Below are positions 7,376-16,328 of a stretch of DNA of 26,066 bases, piece by piece. A program made the translations under genes and the position numbers. Within the stretch, counting starts at the first letter, position 1. Each line of letters begins with the position of its first letter. The DNA is taken from positions 1,136,125-1,162,190 of the forward strand of contig NC_049990.1 in the NCBI RefSeq assembly GCF_000003815.2, in the 5' to 3' direction. Under the pieces are notes generated by a model. It did not search any database. It saw only the letters and a program-made list of their open reading frames with translations, and was not told the origin of the DNA. Source of the stretch: Branchiostoma floridae (taxonomy: Eukaryota > Chordata > Leptocardii > Amphioxiformes > Branchiostomatidae).

Positions 7376-9007
7376 TGGTGGTAAATTTCTAAAAGTAATA
7401 AAGGGCATTTATTCAAAGACTATAAACTGCGTTAAATCTAAAAATGGATTGACTGAAACTTTTGTTACTAACTGTGGTGTGAGACAATGGTGCAACTTAA
7501 GCCCTACATTATTTAACCTTTTTCTTAGCGATATTGTGTCCCAATTTGACGGTGCTCCTTGTAATCCCCCACTTATGCACAGCAAAACTGTCCCATGCTT
7601 GTTGTATGCTGACGACTTGGTAATTTTTTCCGAGTCCAAACGGGGATTACAGCATTCCTTGAACAATCTGGAAAATTATTGTGCACTTTGGAAATTAAAA
7701 GTAAATCTTAGGAAAACAAAAATTATTGTATTTACAAAGGGTGGCAGTCTACCTAAAAACTGTTCTCTCCTGTTTGATAATCGTGAAATAGAAATTGTAA
7801 CTTGTTATACTTATCTTGGTATTATTGTGAGTGCAGCTGGCACGTTTAAAGCTAACAACAAATACCTGAGTGGCAAAGGTCTGAAGGCTTTATTCGGAAT
7901 AAAGCAGTCTTTAAATAAAGCCACCGCCTCATTACCTGTTAGAAACAAACTTTTCGATGCATGTGTCAAACCTATTCTACTTTATGGCTCAGAAATATGG
8001 GGCGCATTTAAAAGCCCTAAAACCTGTCCCATTGAATCTGTTCACCTTAAATTCTGCAAACAAGCACTAAATGTCCCCAGACCAGCATCTAACCTTGCCA
8101 CAAGAGCGGAATTAGGGAGGTACCCCATTCAACTGGAAGCCTCCCTGAACACCATCAAACACTTTCTAAGAATCCGTCAAAACGTGCCAGCTGACAGTCT
8201 ACAAGCCGACGCCCTATCTTGTCAATTACAACTAGATGCTAATGGAAATAAGTGCTGGGCGTCCGGCGTTCGTAAGATACTGGAGGAATGCGGTTTTGCC
8301 TATATATGGAGATCTCAGATATCTCTAGGAACAAACCTATTACCTATAACCAACGCCATCAGCCAACGATTAAAGGATATTTACATTCAAACATTTAGAA
8401 CCGAAATACACAATGACAACCGGGACAAATCTTTCGGTAACAAATTACGAACCTATAGATTATTCAAGACTATTTATAAAGAAGAAGAATATCTGATGGT
8501 GAAAAACATACAGCACAGATTGGCTGTCACTAAACTCCGGATTAGTTGCCACAAGTTACATATCGAAACTGGAAGGCACAACCGCACCCCTCTGCAGCAT
8601 AGAGTCTGCCAATTTTGTGATCTACAACATGTAGAAGATGAACAGCATTTTATTTTACACTGTAAATTGTACCATAATGAACGGATTGTGCTTTATGAAT
8701 ATATCAGAAAAGAGTTCCCATATTTTGAGCATCTTAATGCAACGGATAAAGTTTTATTTTTGATGCGCCTAGACAAACCCTGTATATCAAACATTATATG
8801 TTCTTATATCTACACCTGTACAAAGAAGCGAGAAGATGTCGACCATCCTGTTAGCTTAGTACCTTCAACTAGTTAAATTGTATCCTGTTTTTTTTTTCAT
8901 ATATTTGTTACATGTATTCTGTTATCAGTCATGTCTATTATCAGTGACCTGTACCTAGCCCGTCGAGGCATGAATGTACAATAAAGGTCTTTCATTCATT
9001 CATTCAT
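7376..9007 (+). mobile_element. 5'-truncated non-LTR retrotransposon (LINE) inserted in unit 2
   Basis: This segment is absent from the matching place in unit 1 (around 2088-2095), so it inserted after the duplication or was lost from unit 1. It opens in mid reverse transcriptase, carries the C-terminal half of ORF2, then a short 3' UTR with AATAAA (8980-8985) and a tail of ATTC repeats (8990-9007), as in CR1/L2-like LINEs. The truncated 5' end and tandem-repeat 3' tail are the usual marks of target-primed reverse transcription. No clean target duplication was found. Confidence 0.85.
7377..8876 (+). CDS. LINE ORF2 fragment: reverse transcriptase C-terminal half and Cys/His knuckle
   Basis: The frame is open from the insertion edge to TAG 8874-8876, about 499 codons, without internal stop, so the element is fairly young. 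Visible motifs in order: G-V-R-Q-W-C-N-L-S-P (RT motif with W where G is usual), Y-A-D-D-L-V-I-F (catalytic Asp pair), L-K-V-N-L-R-K-T-K (next RT block), and a thumb region. Near the end comes a C-x2-C-x9-H-x4-C knuckle (CQFC...HFILHC) typical of the ORF2 tail in CR1/L2/Jockey-like LINEs. The endonuclease domain and the first RT motifs are missing, so the copy cannot move on its own. An ATG is not expected at the 5' edge, as the fragment starts inside the gene. Confidence 0.85.
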   Translation, partial: GGKFLKVIKGIYSKTINCVKSKNGLTETFVTNCGVRQWCNLSPTLFNLFLSDIVSQFDGAPCNPPLMHSKTVPCLLYADDLVIFSESKRGLQHSLNNLENYCALWKLKVNLRKTKIIVFTKGGSLPKNCSLLFDNREIEIVTCYTYLGIIVSAAGTFKANNKYLSGKGLKALFGIKQSLNKATASLPVRNKLFDACVKPILLYGSEIWGAFKSPKTCPIESVHLKFCKQALNVPRPASNLATRAELGRYPIQLEASLNTIKHFLRIRQNVPADSLQADALSCQLQLDANGNKCWASGVRKILEECGFAYIWRSQISLGTNLLPITNAISQRLKDIYIQTFRTEIHNDNRDKSFGNKLRTYRLFKTIYKEEEYLMVKNIQHRLAVTKLRISCHKLHIETGRHNRTPLQHRVCQFCDLQHVEDEQHFILHCKLYHNERIVLYEYIRKEFPYFEHLNATDKVLFLMRLDKPCISNIICSYIYTCTKKREDVDHPVSLVPSTS

Positions 9008-9080
9008 TTAAATTTTACTCTAGGACACCTCATCGGTTCTTCACTATAACCATGCACTCCAATGTGCACGTTGTATCTTG

Positions 9081-9272
9081 GCGTTATAGAATATTTTATT
9101 GACAGGATAGGGTCGTTATAGACTATTTTATTGACAGGAAAGGTACGTTATAGACTATCTTATTGACAGGAATGGTACGTTATAGACTATTTCATTGACA
9201 GGAAAGGTACGTTATAGACCATTTTATTGACAGGAAAGGTGCGTTATAGACTATCTTATTGACAGGAAAGTG
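9081..9272. repeat. 32-bp minisatellite, 6 units (copy 2)
   Basis: Units start at 9081, 9113, 9145, 9177, 9209 and 9241, each 32 bp. Three of the six (1, 2 and 5) carry minus-strand AATAAA; the others have AATAAG or AATGAA variants. Unit 1 of the window has four repeats here, so the array length has changed since the duplication. Confidence 0.9.
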
Positions 9273-9401
9273 CACGTTACTGAGACAAGCTAAACTAACG
9301 GTATTAGCAGAACAAAGTCCTGTTGATGAAGTTTAGATATCCAGGTAATTAGATAAGACAAATGGTAACGCCACAGCTACTTGGTTTGGAAACGGTCAGA
9401 C

Positions 9402-9546
9402 GTTTTTTTTTTTAATTGGGATCTCCATTATTGATATAAAATGTAGTATAACTATTCTTTCTGGAGTCCTACAAGTCATAACAATAGAAAAAACACATAA
9501 ACAACAAATCTTGTACAATTAGTAAACAGAAAATTAACAAAATCAA
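9402..9546 (-). mobile_element. Small poly(A)-tailed retroposed insert in unit 2
   Basis: About 145 bases are present here but missing from unit 1, where CAGACGTTTC runs straight into AGTAGCATCCACTGCC (2405-2430). It starts with a T tract on +, so on - it ends in poly(A) after TGGAGATCCCAATT, as expected for a retroposed 3' end. It interrupts the presumed 3' UTR exon of peptide gene copy 2. Confidence 0.5.
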
Positions 9547-9659
9547 CAGGTGGCATCCACTATCTTTCGCGAGCGTCACTCGGCAAGATGTGTTCAAAAG
9601 TAGTTTTCATACATCTCAGGATGGTCGCATGGTCGGCGGCTTGGTTGTCCTGAAAAAGA

Positions 9660-10075
9660 GCAAACAACAACTAGCTTCATACTACAGTCTACACGAAATG
9701 TGGTACTTACCAATGATGGTAAATGACAGGTATGCTTGGTAATGTTTGTTTTTGTCAAATTGTACCAGACTTAGCTGTATGTGAGTGTTTTAGAACACCG
9801 TAACGCAAGAAGCTAAGAATGGATCGCCAAGGTAAGTGCTATGTTTCTAGACCTTGAGAGTAAAGTTGGATCATGCCTCCCGTAATTGTTTTTGCGTAGT
9901 GTCATAGTCTGTATATAGTGGGGAGAAGCAGCACACAAGTGGGAAGCTCATGAACCTTGAACGTGGGCATCAGGGATGCCATCACGGGTCACAATGGATT
10001 CTTCTTCTCCACTCAGCCAGTTGGAAGCTCTTAAGGCATCAAAACGCCAGCTTGGCAAGTGATACCTGTGTACCA
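9660..10075. other. Non-coding stretch, partly extra in unit 2
   Basis: Contains about 330 bases with no counterpart in unit 1 (2530-2610), including a duplicated-looking AGTGGGGAGAAG(A/C)AGCACAC context. I see no ORF, RNA gene or clear repeat border. It lies in the 3' UTR intron of peptide gene copy 2. Confidence 0.4.
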
Positions 10076-10077
10076 CA

Positions 10078-10285
10078 CTAGTGTCACTTTTATTACACTA
10101 GTTCACTTCTTTAATATGGGAATAAATGGTCGTTGGCCACAGTGCTACCAGGTTTTCTCACTTCAACTTGTTACAAAGTTTTTGGTGTCTATTTTGAAAA
10201 TTTAGCCATATTGTTCTTTTCGCGCTATCTCATAATTTTTGCATTATGCATAGGATGCCATCCATAGAATTTACTTGCTCTGGTC
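10078..10285. repeat. Dispersed repeat, copy B
   Basis: Unit 2 homologue of the repeat at 2620-2822, again ending in CTTGCTCTGG and an A-rich tract. Confidence 0.55.
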
Positions 10286-10349
10286 TAAAAAGAAAAAAAA
10301 AAGAAAAACACAAGTTAACAGGAACGGACATCGAATACTTACATTTTCG

Positions 10350-10970
10350 TCATTCTTTCTGCATGTCGGCCATAACCTTCTCCACCTCCCTTTTGTCCAG
10401 GAGCTCCCTGGCCAGCTCCCGGCGCTCTGCGGCCAGTCGGCGGGCCAACAGCGCCTTCAGGGCCGAGACGTCCCGGGGAGACTCGGCGTTACGCTCCTAC
10501 ATCAAACAATGGCATTGAAAGAGGCGCCGTTATACCCCTGTCACATTATCCACGATCTTCGGGCGTATCAATGGAAGGTCGGCCATATTTATGATCGACA
10601 GAGGGTTGCGCGTATTTTTCACCTGAAAACCGTCCCTGTCACATATAAGCCATAGTTGGTACCTTGTACAATTGTTGTGCAATAAAGTTATTATTATAGG
10701 CGAGGCTCGGACGATTGCCGCAGACTCGTCGTTTGATCGATTGTAGCCAGGGATATCATTTTGTCTAAATTTTCTTAATTTTCGCAAAACAAAATGCAGC
10801 GAAATTTCCTCCATTGTTTACTTTACTCCCTCTAAACAGAGAAGATAGACAAATATTTTAAAAGACGGTTTCCTTACCGAGGCCCTGCCATGCGGCCACC
10901 AACTTTCGGCGGTCATCATCTGTGAGGAGATGACCATCACAGCGAGAAGCAGCACCAGGGAGGTTTTCAT
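10350..10970 (-). CDS. Small secreted peptide precursor, copy 2 (two coding exons)
   Basis: Paralogue of the gene at 2885-3508. Exon 1 (10970-10878, 31 codons) keeps the identical 17-residue signal core [17 protein letters not shown]. The following part has changed to [14 protein letters not shown], so the dibasic site of copy 1 (H-G-R-R-D-L) is reduced to H-G-R-A. The donor GTAAGG starts at 10877, phase 0. Exon 2 (10496-10350) encodes 48 residues with one visible change (A to S near its start); the rest of the helix is identical. The stop TGA is followed nine bases later by GTAAGT (10342). TATA box at 11049-11055. The predicted product is 79 residues, cysteine-free and secreted. Variation concentrates at the short segment after the signal peptide, while the helix and signal are conserved. 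Family unknown. Confidence 0.7.
10532..10760. repeat. Putative MITE-like element in the peptide gene intron, copy 2
   Basis: Homologue of 3062-3296, with the same CCCCTGTCACATTATCC start and CGCAGACTCGTCGTTTGATCG block. It was already in the intron when the unit duplicated. Confidence 0.45.
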
Positions 10971-11048
10971 CCTGAACACAGTGAGGGCTGGGCTGACGGA
11001 ATAGTGGTTCCGGAGTTCAAGTGCCTTGATATCAGCCGGACTGTCCGC

Positions 11049-11055
11049 TTTATAT
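11049..11055 (-). promoter_or_regulatory. TATA box of peptide gene copy 2
   Basis: TATAAAG on the minus strand, within CTTTATATAG, about 80 bases before the ATG at 10970. Its upstream flank matches copy 1 up to about 11237, where the duplication ends. Confidence 0.55.
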
Positions 11056-11239
11056 AGATGTTGAGAAGATGCATTTGCACTTGTAATGATCGGAGTTTCG
11101 CTTCAATGATAAACAAGGTACAAAATCCAGGGCAAAGTCTTTTGATGCTGTACTCTAATTTGTTTTGTGAGTACTTCGACTTCCAACGGTCATTTCCTTA
11201 CTTCCAAAGAGCTATTTGCACTTTTAATGATCGGGGATG

Positions 11240-12330
11240 ATTAGTACATAAACTGAAATTCTAAACCAAATTACAATTGTGGGCGTATGTTCGCCCAAGA
11301 GTATCAGTCTTAAAAAAGTATAATTAAATACACATTATACATACAAGTACGTAGGTACTCGAATAAATAGTAATTGACCAGAAATCGACCAATTGGACAG
11401 CTGCTCTTAGAAGGGACAATAGCTGATTGTGATGACATTGTCCATATTGTGTTTAAATTTATATTTCCCGACGTTTTGGCCGGAGCAATCAGTTATTCGA
11501 ATGAACGAATCATCTGAAACAGGGATCTAACACGTACTAAACTGCAAGAACCAAAATAAAGCTCTCATCTCTCATGGATCAAATGAAATCCGTGACGGAG
11601 GTCTTTACTTACTCCTACGGGGTTTAATAGTTCTGTTTCTGCATGTCTGTATTTATGTGTTCGCAACTATAACCAAAGATCTGTTCGATGTATTTATTTG
11701 AAATTTGGCATGTAGATCTGGAGCGGATGATGGAAGGTATACATTTTTGGCTGCCTAGCAGTTGTCTTTCAAACTGCAGGTTAAAAGCAAGTAAAGCATG
11801 TATAATGAGCGTTAAAGTAACATTGCTATATTGGCAGAGGTTTGGGTTCAAAAATGATTGGTTTTCTGTGTTCTTTTTCTTCCCTAAGAAAAAGCTGATA
11901 TCTAAGAAAAGCCGTCAATGTACCATTAAAAAGACCAGGCATTATAAAATGGACCGTCTCAACATTGACTCCAAGAGGTCAGAGTGCAAAGCCGCTAGCC
12001 TTCCCCCTTCTGTCGCCTAGTAACAGAACTGAAGTGTGTGTGTGTGTGTGGAGGGGGGGGGGGTCCACCTGGTATAATCTCCAAGCAGGTACGGTGTTGA
12101 TATCTTTAGATGTTTATAATCTAACAATATGTTTACCTTAATTGATCAATTTATTAGTTATGTATTTAGTGTTAATTTTTAGTGGAGTATCATAAAATGG
12201 ACCTGGCATTGTATACATTCCAGACTGTCAGATTTAGCATATAGCCGCAATGTGTTCTGAAACAAATAGTGTGACTTTGAGTCCTTTCCTAAAGTGTGTG
12301 TGTGTGAGGGGTCCACTACGTTAACTTAAG
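11240..12330. other. Intergenic stretch after the duplication
   Basis: AT-rich DNA with no gene that I can support. It contains a GT microsatellite followed by a G run (12036-12062), a TATAATCTCCAAGCAGG string like the fold-back arm in the TNF introns (about 12072), and a second GT run (12294-12306). Both GT runs are followed by GGGGTCCAC and preceded by CATAAAATGGACC-like strings, suggesting an old local duplication. Confidence 0.5.
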
Positions 12331-12374
12331 GGACTACCCTAAAGATCAATAAATAAATGAATAAATAAATAAAT
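12328..12374 (+). mobile_element. Retroposon 3' tail (AAGGGACTACCCT...AATAAATA)
   Basis: AAGGGACTACCCTAAAGATC followed by AATA/AATG repeats. The reverse complement of the same end (AAGGGACTACCCTATAAGATC plus AATC repeats) is at 24127-24180, so this is the 3' end of a dispersed LINE or SINE with a simple-repeat tail. Confidence 0.5.
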
Positions 12375-12646
12375 GTGATGGTAACCAGGCCGGCTAATTA
12401 TAATAAACCTGCACTTTGTGCCTCGTGTAAAATCCGCAGACCTGGGTCTCCATAAACAGCGCCGTTACCAGGCCTGAGTCTTGTAATCACCGGGTTTGTC
12501 TTGAGCCAAGATTTATTTTATCTATTATCATTCCTCAATAGTACATAGGTAGGGGGAGCTATACAAGCCTCCCTGAATTGGGTACAATATGTACAATACT
12601 TTTACTGAACAGTCATAGTCGAAACGTTAAACATACACGCTATGTG

Positions 12647-12893
12647 CTATGCAGAATTGTTATACAGTCTGAGGGCACAGTGCACGAAAGACTGCTTCAG
12701 TCTTTTCGTTCTGGCAAATGGCACTGAGATGATCTGTCTGTTTCTTAGTGTTCTTCCAGTAGCTGACAGTCTCTGTGCGGGCACCAGGTCATGTAGTGGG
12801 TGTTCAGGGTGCAGCATTGCCTTGAACAGGGAAACAGCAACTGCTTCTCTTCTCTCCTTCAGGGAAGGCAGTTCTATCAAAGTTATGTCAAAG
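12647..12893 (-). mobile_element. LINE ORF2 C-terminal fragment
   Basis: The minus-strand frame reads L-P-S-L-K-E-R-R-E-A-V-A then F-K-A-M-L-H-P-E-H-P-L, R-T-L-R-N, R-T-K-R-L-K-Q-S-F-V and L-Y-N-N-S before the stop. This order (LxxRR, FxK, HPL, RSLRN, RTxRxxxSF, xxWN) is the usual C-terminal end of non-LTR ORF2 proteins after the reverse transcriptase. The upstream reverse transcriptase part is absent, so it is a dead fragment. Confidence 0.65.
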
Positions 12894-12899
12894 TAACGT

Positions 12900-13227
12900 T
12901 AATGGAGCAGTTTTGAGAATTTGCGACACGCACCACTGGAGTCCAGGATAATTATGCAGTTGACTTAATGACTTTCTACCGAGGCCCGCACCGAGACCTT
13001 TATCCTACAGAAGTATCACACACACAGAACAAACCCGACACGCACCGCAGTCTGACTCAGCTCAGCGGACGGCAAAGATGTGGAAGTTTCTGTTGCTCAC
13101 ATTCTCCTACAGCAGAGTACCGTCAGTCATTTATTCCTGACGGGACTCTGCTTTCCTTCCCTTTTCCCGGCAGTATTACCCGCCCTGCTTATTAGATATT
13201 AATGAGCTTGCCCTTATATGGCGCCAG
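12900..13227. other. Upstream flank of the DUF6589-like gene
   Basis: No ORF of note. It becomes more GC-rich towards 13200, as expected for a CpG-type promoter. No inverted repeat matching the DNA upstream of the RecQ-like gene (21640-21900) was found by eye. Confidence 0.4.
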
Positions 13228-13267
13228 CCAATCAGCGCCTAGTTTAGAAAGTTTCCAAGATGGCGGC
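13228..13267 (+). promoter_or_regulatory. CCAAT box and YY1-like start context of the DUF6589-like gene
   Basis: CCAATCA at 13228-13234, then CAAGATGGCGGC at 13256-13267, in which the YY1-type core overlaps the start codon at 13260. There is no TATA box at a useful distance. The RecQ-like gene has the same layout (ATGGCGGC start, ATTGG at 21677 and 21753). Confidence 0.5.
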
Positions 13268-16200
13268 TGCCACAACAACAAACATGGCGAAACGTGTCTC
13301 CAAAAGCTGTTTATTTTGTGGAAAGGCCATCTACGACAGGAACTTTCGATCAATATTCAGCGCTTCTGCCCTTCCACGCTACCCACAGATTCAAGAAATC
13401 TTGGGATTTCCTCCCGATAGGCACGTTTGGACTCAAAAAGGTTTGTCGTGTACTGTGTGCCGTTCTTGCTTTAATAAAGTCAACAAGTTGGAGAAAATTG
13501 ACCAAGACTTAACGACACGACTTCACCGACTGAAAGAGGAAAAGGAAGCGTTGATCGCGGAATTGCGACCACAAAAAGCTACCTGTTTTGGTCCCAATGC
13601 CCAGGGCAACGTTGCAGCCGGGGTCAAGACGCCAACTCCGAAGAAAACTGTGCGACCAAAACAAGACACCCGGTTTGGTTCCAATGTCGGAGTTTCTGTT
13701 CACGTTACTCCCGTGAAAGTCGGGGCCAAGAGACCACTGGTGAAAACGCCCACTCCAAAAAAGACAGTGAAGCGGAGTCTGCTGCGAACTCCTGAGAAGA
13801 CTTACCGCCCCATTCTACCAGCTGCAACGGTAAGTGTACTGTATATTTTGCCTGTATCTTCAGTTCAATCAATCAATCAATCAATCAATCAAAAATGGTT
13901 TATGGTTACAATAGGAGTCTAGCAGCCATAGGCTGAATTGTGCCCTATTTCATATGACTCTCTGTACTAAAACATTTGTAATCAAACATGACAGTTAATA
14001 ATATTTTATGACAGATACATGATTTGGCTGAACCAATGGCGGAACCAAAGCATGGCAAGATTAGAGTAGAGTAGAGTCGTTTCAGCCTGGTAGTTTGAAC
14101 AGTTTGGTCCGCTCTTAAATTTAGTGACACCTGGTCTCTGTGGGTGTTCGGTAATAATTAGTAGACAACTTCACGTGCTTGCCAAATTTTTTAAGTTTTA
14201 TTTGTATACTTATACGTGTTGATCAATTGTTTCCCACGCAGGCTTCCAACACTGCTGTACAGCAGACTGAGTCTAGAGAATGTCACAAATCTACACAGAT
14301 TGGGTGGACCCAGGCTCAGGACCCCATTGGCACAGTGAAGGTGAGCCAGCTTTATGTCTGTCTGCTCAGGGCTCGAAATACTTTTTATTCTGCAAAATTT
14401 CAAGTTGCTAACAGTTCTTTTCTGTTATTTGGAAAATTTTGTACAAATAGTCCTAACAATAGTAACCGTGTTATAACTTATACTGCATTAGTAGGATGCG
14501 AACAACATCAGAGAAGTAAACAGGTTTCTTATAATCTCTTTCTGGCAATGTGTTGTTTGTATGGGAGTATGCTGAGCCCTGGTTACTGATAAATATGTGA
14601 AAGTCACAATAGGACACTCACGTTGTCATTGAAATGACATGGAACGTTTCCTGGCCATTAATGAAATAGACTACCTTATCTAATCATAAATCATGTGAAA
14701 GTTTCTACATGGCTAAAATATCAACTGTGTTCTTGTCAACTGTACCGGTTGTTTCCAGACAACAATTTTGGGCATACAATGTTGTAGTAAACCACTACCG
14801 GTAGTCTACTGAGTCATTCGCTGTACCCGAGTCAGTGTCAGAACTCTTGCTAAGCAGTACCCTGGTTTTGTATATTTCTACAGGTGGTCATCACCTACCC
14901 GTCTCAAAAAATGACAAAGATTGTGAAGGATGACAGTACTGCAAAGTACCTCCGTGCTCTTGCCAAAGGTGAACCCGATAAGAGACTAGCAGGCATTTTG
15001 TACAAAGATCCCAACCTCAGGCCATTGCTGCACAGTCAAGTATGCACCAAGCTGTCACAGGAATGCACAGCATTATGCAGTGACAAGGAGCCATCAGTGC
15101 TAAGGAAGACTGACGTTGATGGCCTGCTGAACATTGATTGGGACACCATAATCAGAGAGTGGAAGGAGAGAACTCCCCTCCTCTATGAAGTTCTTCAAGC
15201 AGTAGCATGCAACACCCACAAGAACAGGAGTGTACAGGACAAGGGAGAAGAAAGGCACTACCCATCCATTGGACTTGCTGGCAGTGCCCTTCTGCACCAC
15301 AGGAACCCAAAGATGGCCAGTCTCCAAATGGCAGTGGGCATGGTGCTGGAAAAGGGAGGCACAACAGATGAGGTACAGAGCACAAAGAAATGTATTGATC
15401 AGATGATAGTTCTTTAAACATTTATGACTGTGACTGTGAGAAAACATGACATTTAATGTTGACTATTTTGATGTCAGTACAAATTTTACACATTCTGCAT
15501 ACAATATACATAGTAACTAAGCTGAAGCTGTTTTTAGCCTGCAGTTGTAAGTTTGCAAATTGCATCTTGCCTGATTGTCCCTGTCACCAAGCCTTCACTC
15601 ATATGCTATATTAAACCAGCATTACATTGATTTTGTTAATATCTTCATCCAGTATGCTGATCTATGTCTATAAATGTTGACTAAATTGCACTGCACCCCA
15701 AGAAGTAATTAAATCAAATGTTCTTGGATATGAGGGATAAGGATTATGTGATGGATACTAACTGATATGCTATTGTAGTAATTGTGTACATTTTTCATTC
15801 AGTCCATCAGTGTCCTACAACGAATGAGTGTAACAGTCACCCCCTCAACCTTGTACAGGAAGAGGAAAGAGATGCTACAGAAACATCAGGAGATGATGGA
15901 CAGAACTGTTGGGGACTTTGTCCGACAGAAAGAGTTCAAGGCTTCAGCTGAACGGTATGTATCATCCGCTAGTGACACAAGCAAATATGATGGTATTCCA
16001 TCAGTACGGATGTCACTGTCTACCAGCAGTATGCCTGCAGTACAGTCAACCCCGAATGACATGGAACCTAACAAATCACTGTATCGTCTCCCAAATGATG
16101 CAGGTTTCAGTATGCCAATCACGAACCCCAGCTGTAATCTCTACCCTTTCATCTGTTCTACTTACACTTCCCCTGCAACATCAACCCAACACCATGACTC

Positions 16201-16282
16201 CTCTTTGAGAAAGCCCTCTGCACAGAGGAGGACAAGTAGTCAAACAGCACTTTCTATGGAGGCAGAACCAGCCATGACATCT
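13260..16282 (+). CDS. DUF6589-like protein, N-terminal half (four exons)
   Basis: Exons fit by signal and phase: 13260-13829 (190 codons, donor GTAAGT), 14242-14340 (33 codons), 14884-15372 (163 codons, donor GTACAG) and 15803 onwards, open to TAG 16295; all joins are phase 0. Exon 1 starts M-A-A-A and has a Cys cluster C-L-F-C-G and C-T-V-C-R-S-C (residues ~17-66), which looks like a ZAD-type zinc-binding module. A Lys/Glu coiled coil (K-V-N-K-L-E-K to E-A-L-I-A-E-L) and two K-T-P-T-P-K-K-T repeats follow. Exons 3-4 give H-H-R-N-P-K-M-A-S-L-Q, then V-T-P-S-T-L-Y-R-K-R-K-E, recalling the region before the core in DUF6589 proteins. The end is Ser/Thr-rich. A GTATGT donor at 15955 could end exon 4 earlier. 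Family name is from memory; no function is known. Confidence 0.6.
13865..13891. repeat. (AATC)n microsatellite in intron 1
   Basis: About six to seven TCAA tetramers directly after the first exon's donor, in intron 13830-14241. Confidence 0.8.
15373..15802. other. Intron 3 of the DUF6589-like gene
   Basis: The GTACAG donor at 15373 and TTTTTCATTCAG acceptor ending at 15802 bound an AT-rich intron without other content. Read-through would add about 14 codons (V-Q-S-T-K-K-C) and stop at 15417. Confidence 0.6.
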
Positions 16283-16286
16283 GTAA

Positions 16287-16328
16287 GCTCATCTTAGCCA
16301 GCAAAGCAGTTTGCTGGCTAGGATGAGC
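16287..16328. repeat. 19-bp-arm hairpin carrying two in-frame TAG codons
   Basis: GCTCATCTTAGCCAGCAAA (16287-16305), loop GCAG, then the reverse complement with one mismatch (16310-16328). The frames on both sides (open to 16294 and again from 16322) are the same frame, interrupted only by TAG at 16295-16297 and TAG at 16319-16321, one in each arm. A GTAAGC donor at 16283 abuts the hairpin, but no phase-0 acceptor with a pyrimidine tract is visible downstream. It may be a small palindromic insertion or an intron whose acceptor I cannot place. Confidence 0.7.

Noticed and set aside
11688-12020. 110-codon + strand ORF
   Set aside because: Low-complexity Lys/Phe-rich translation, no splice or start context, no motif.
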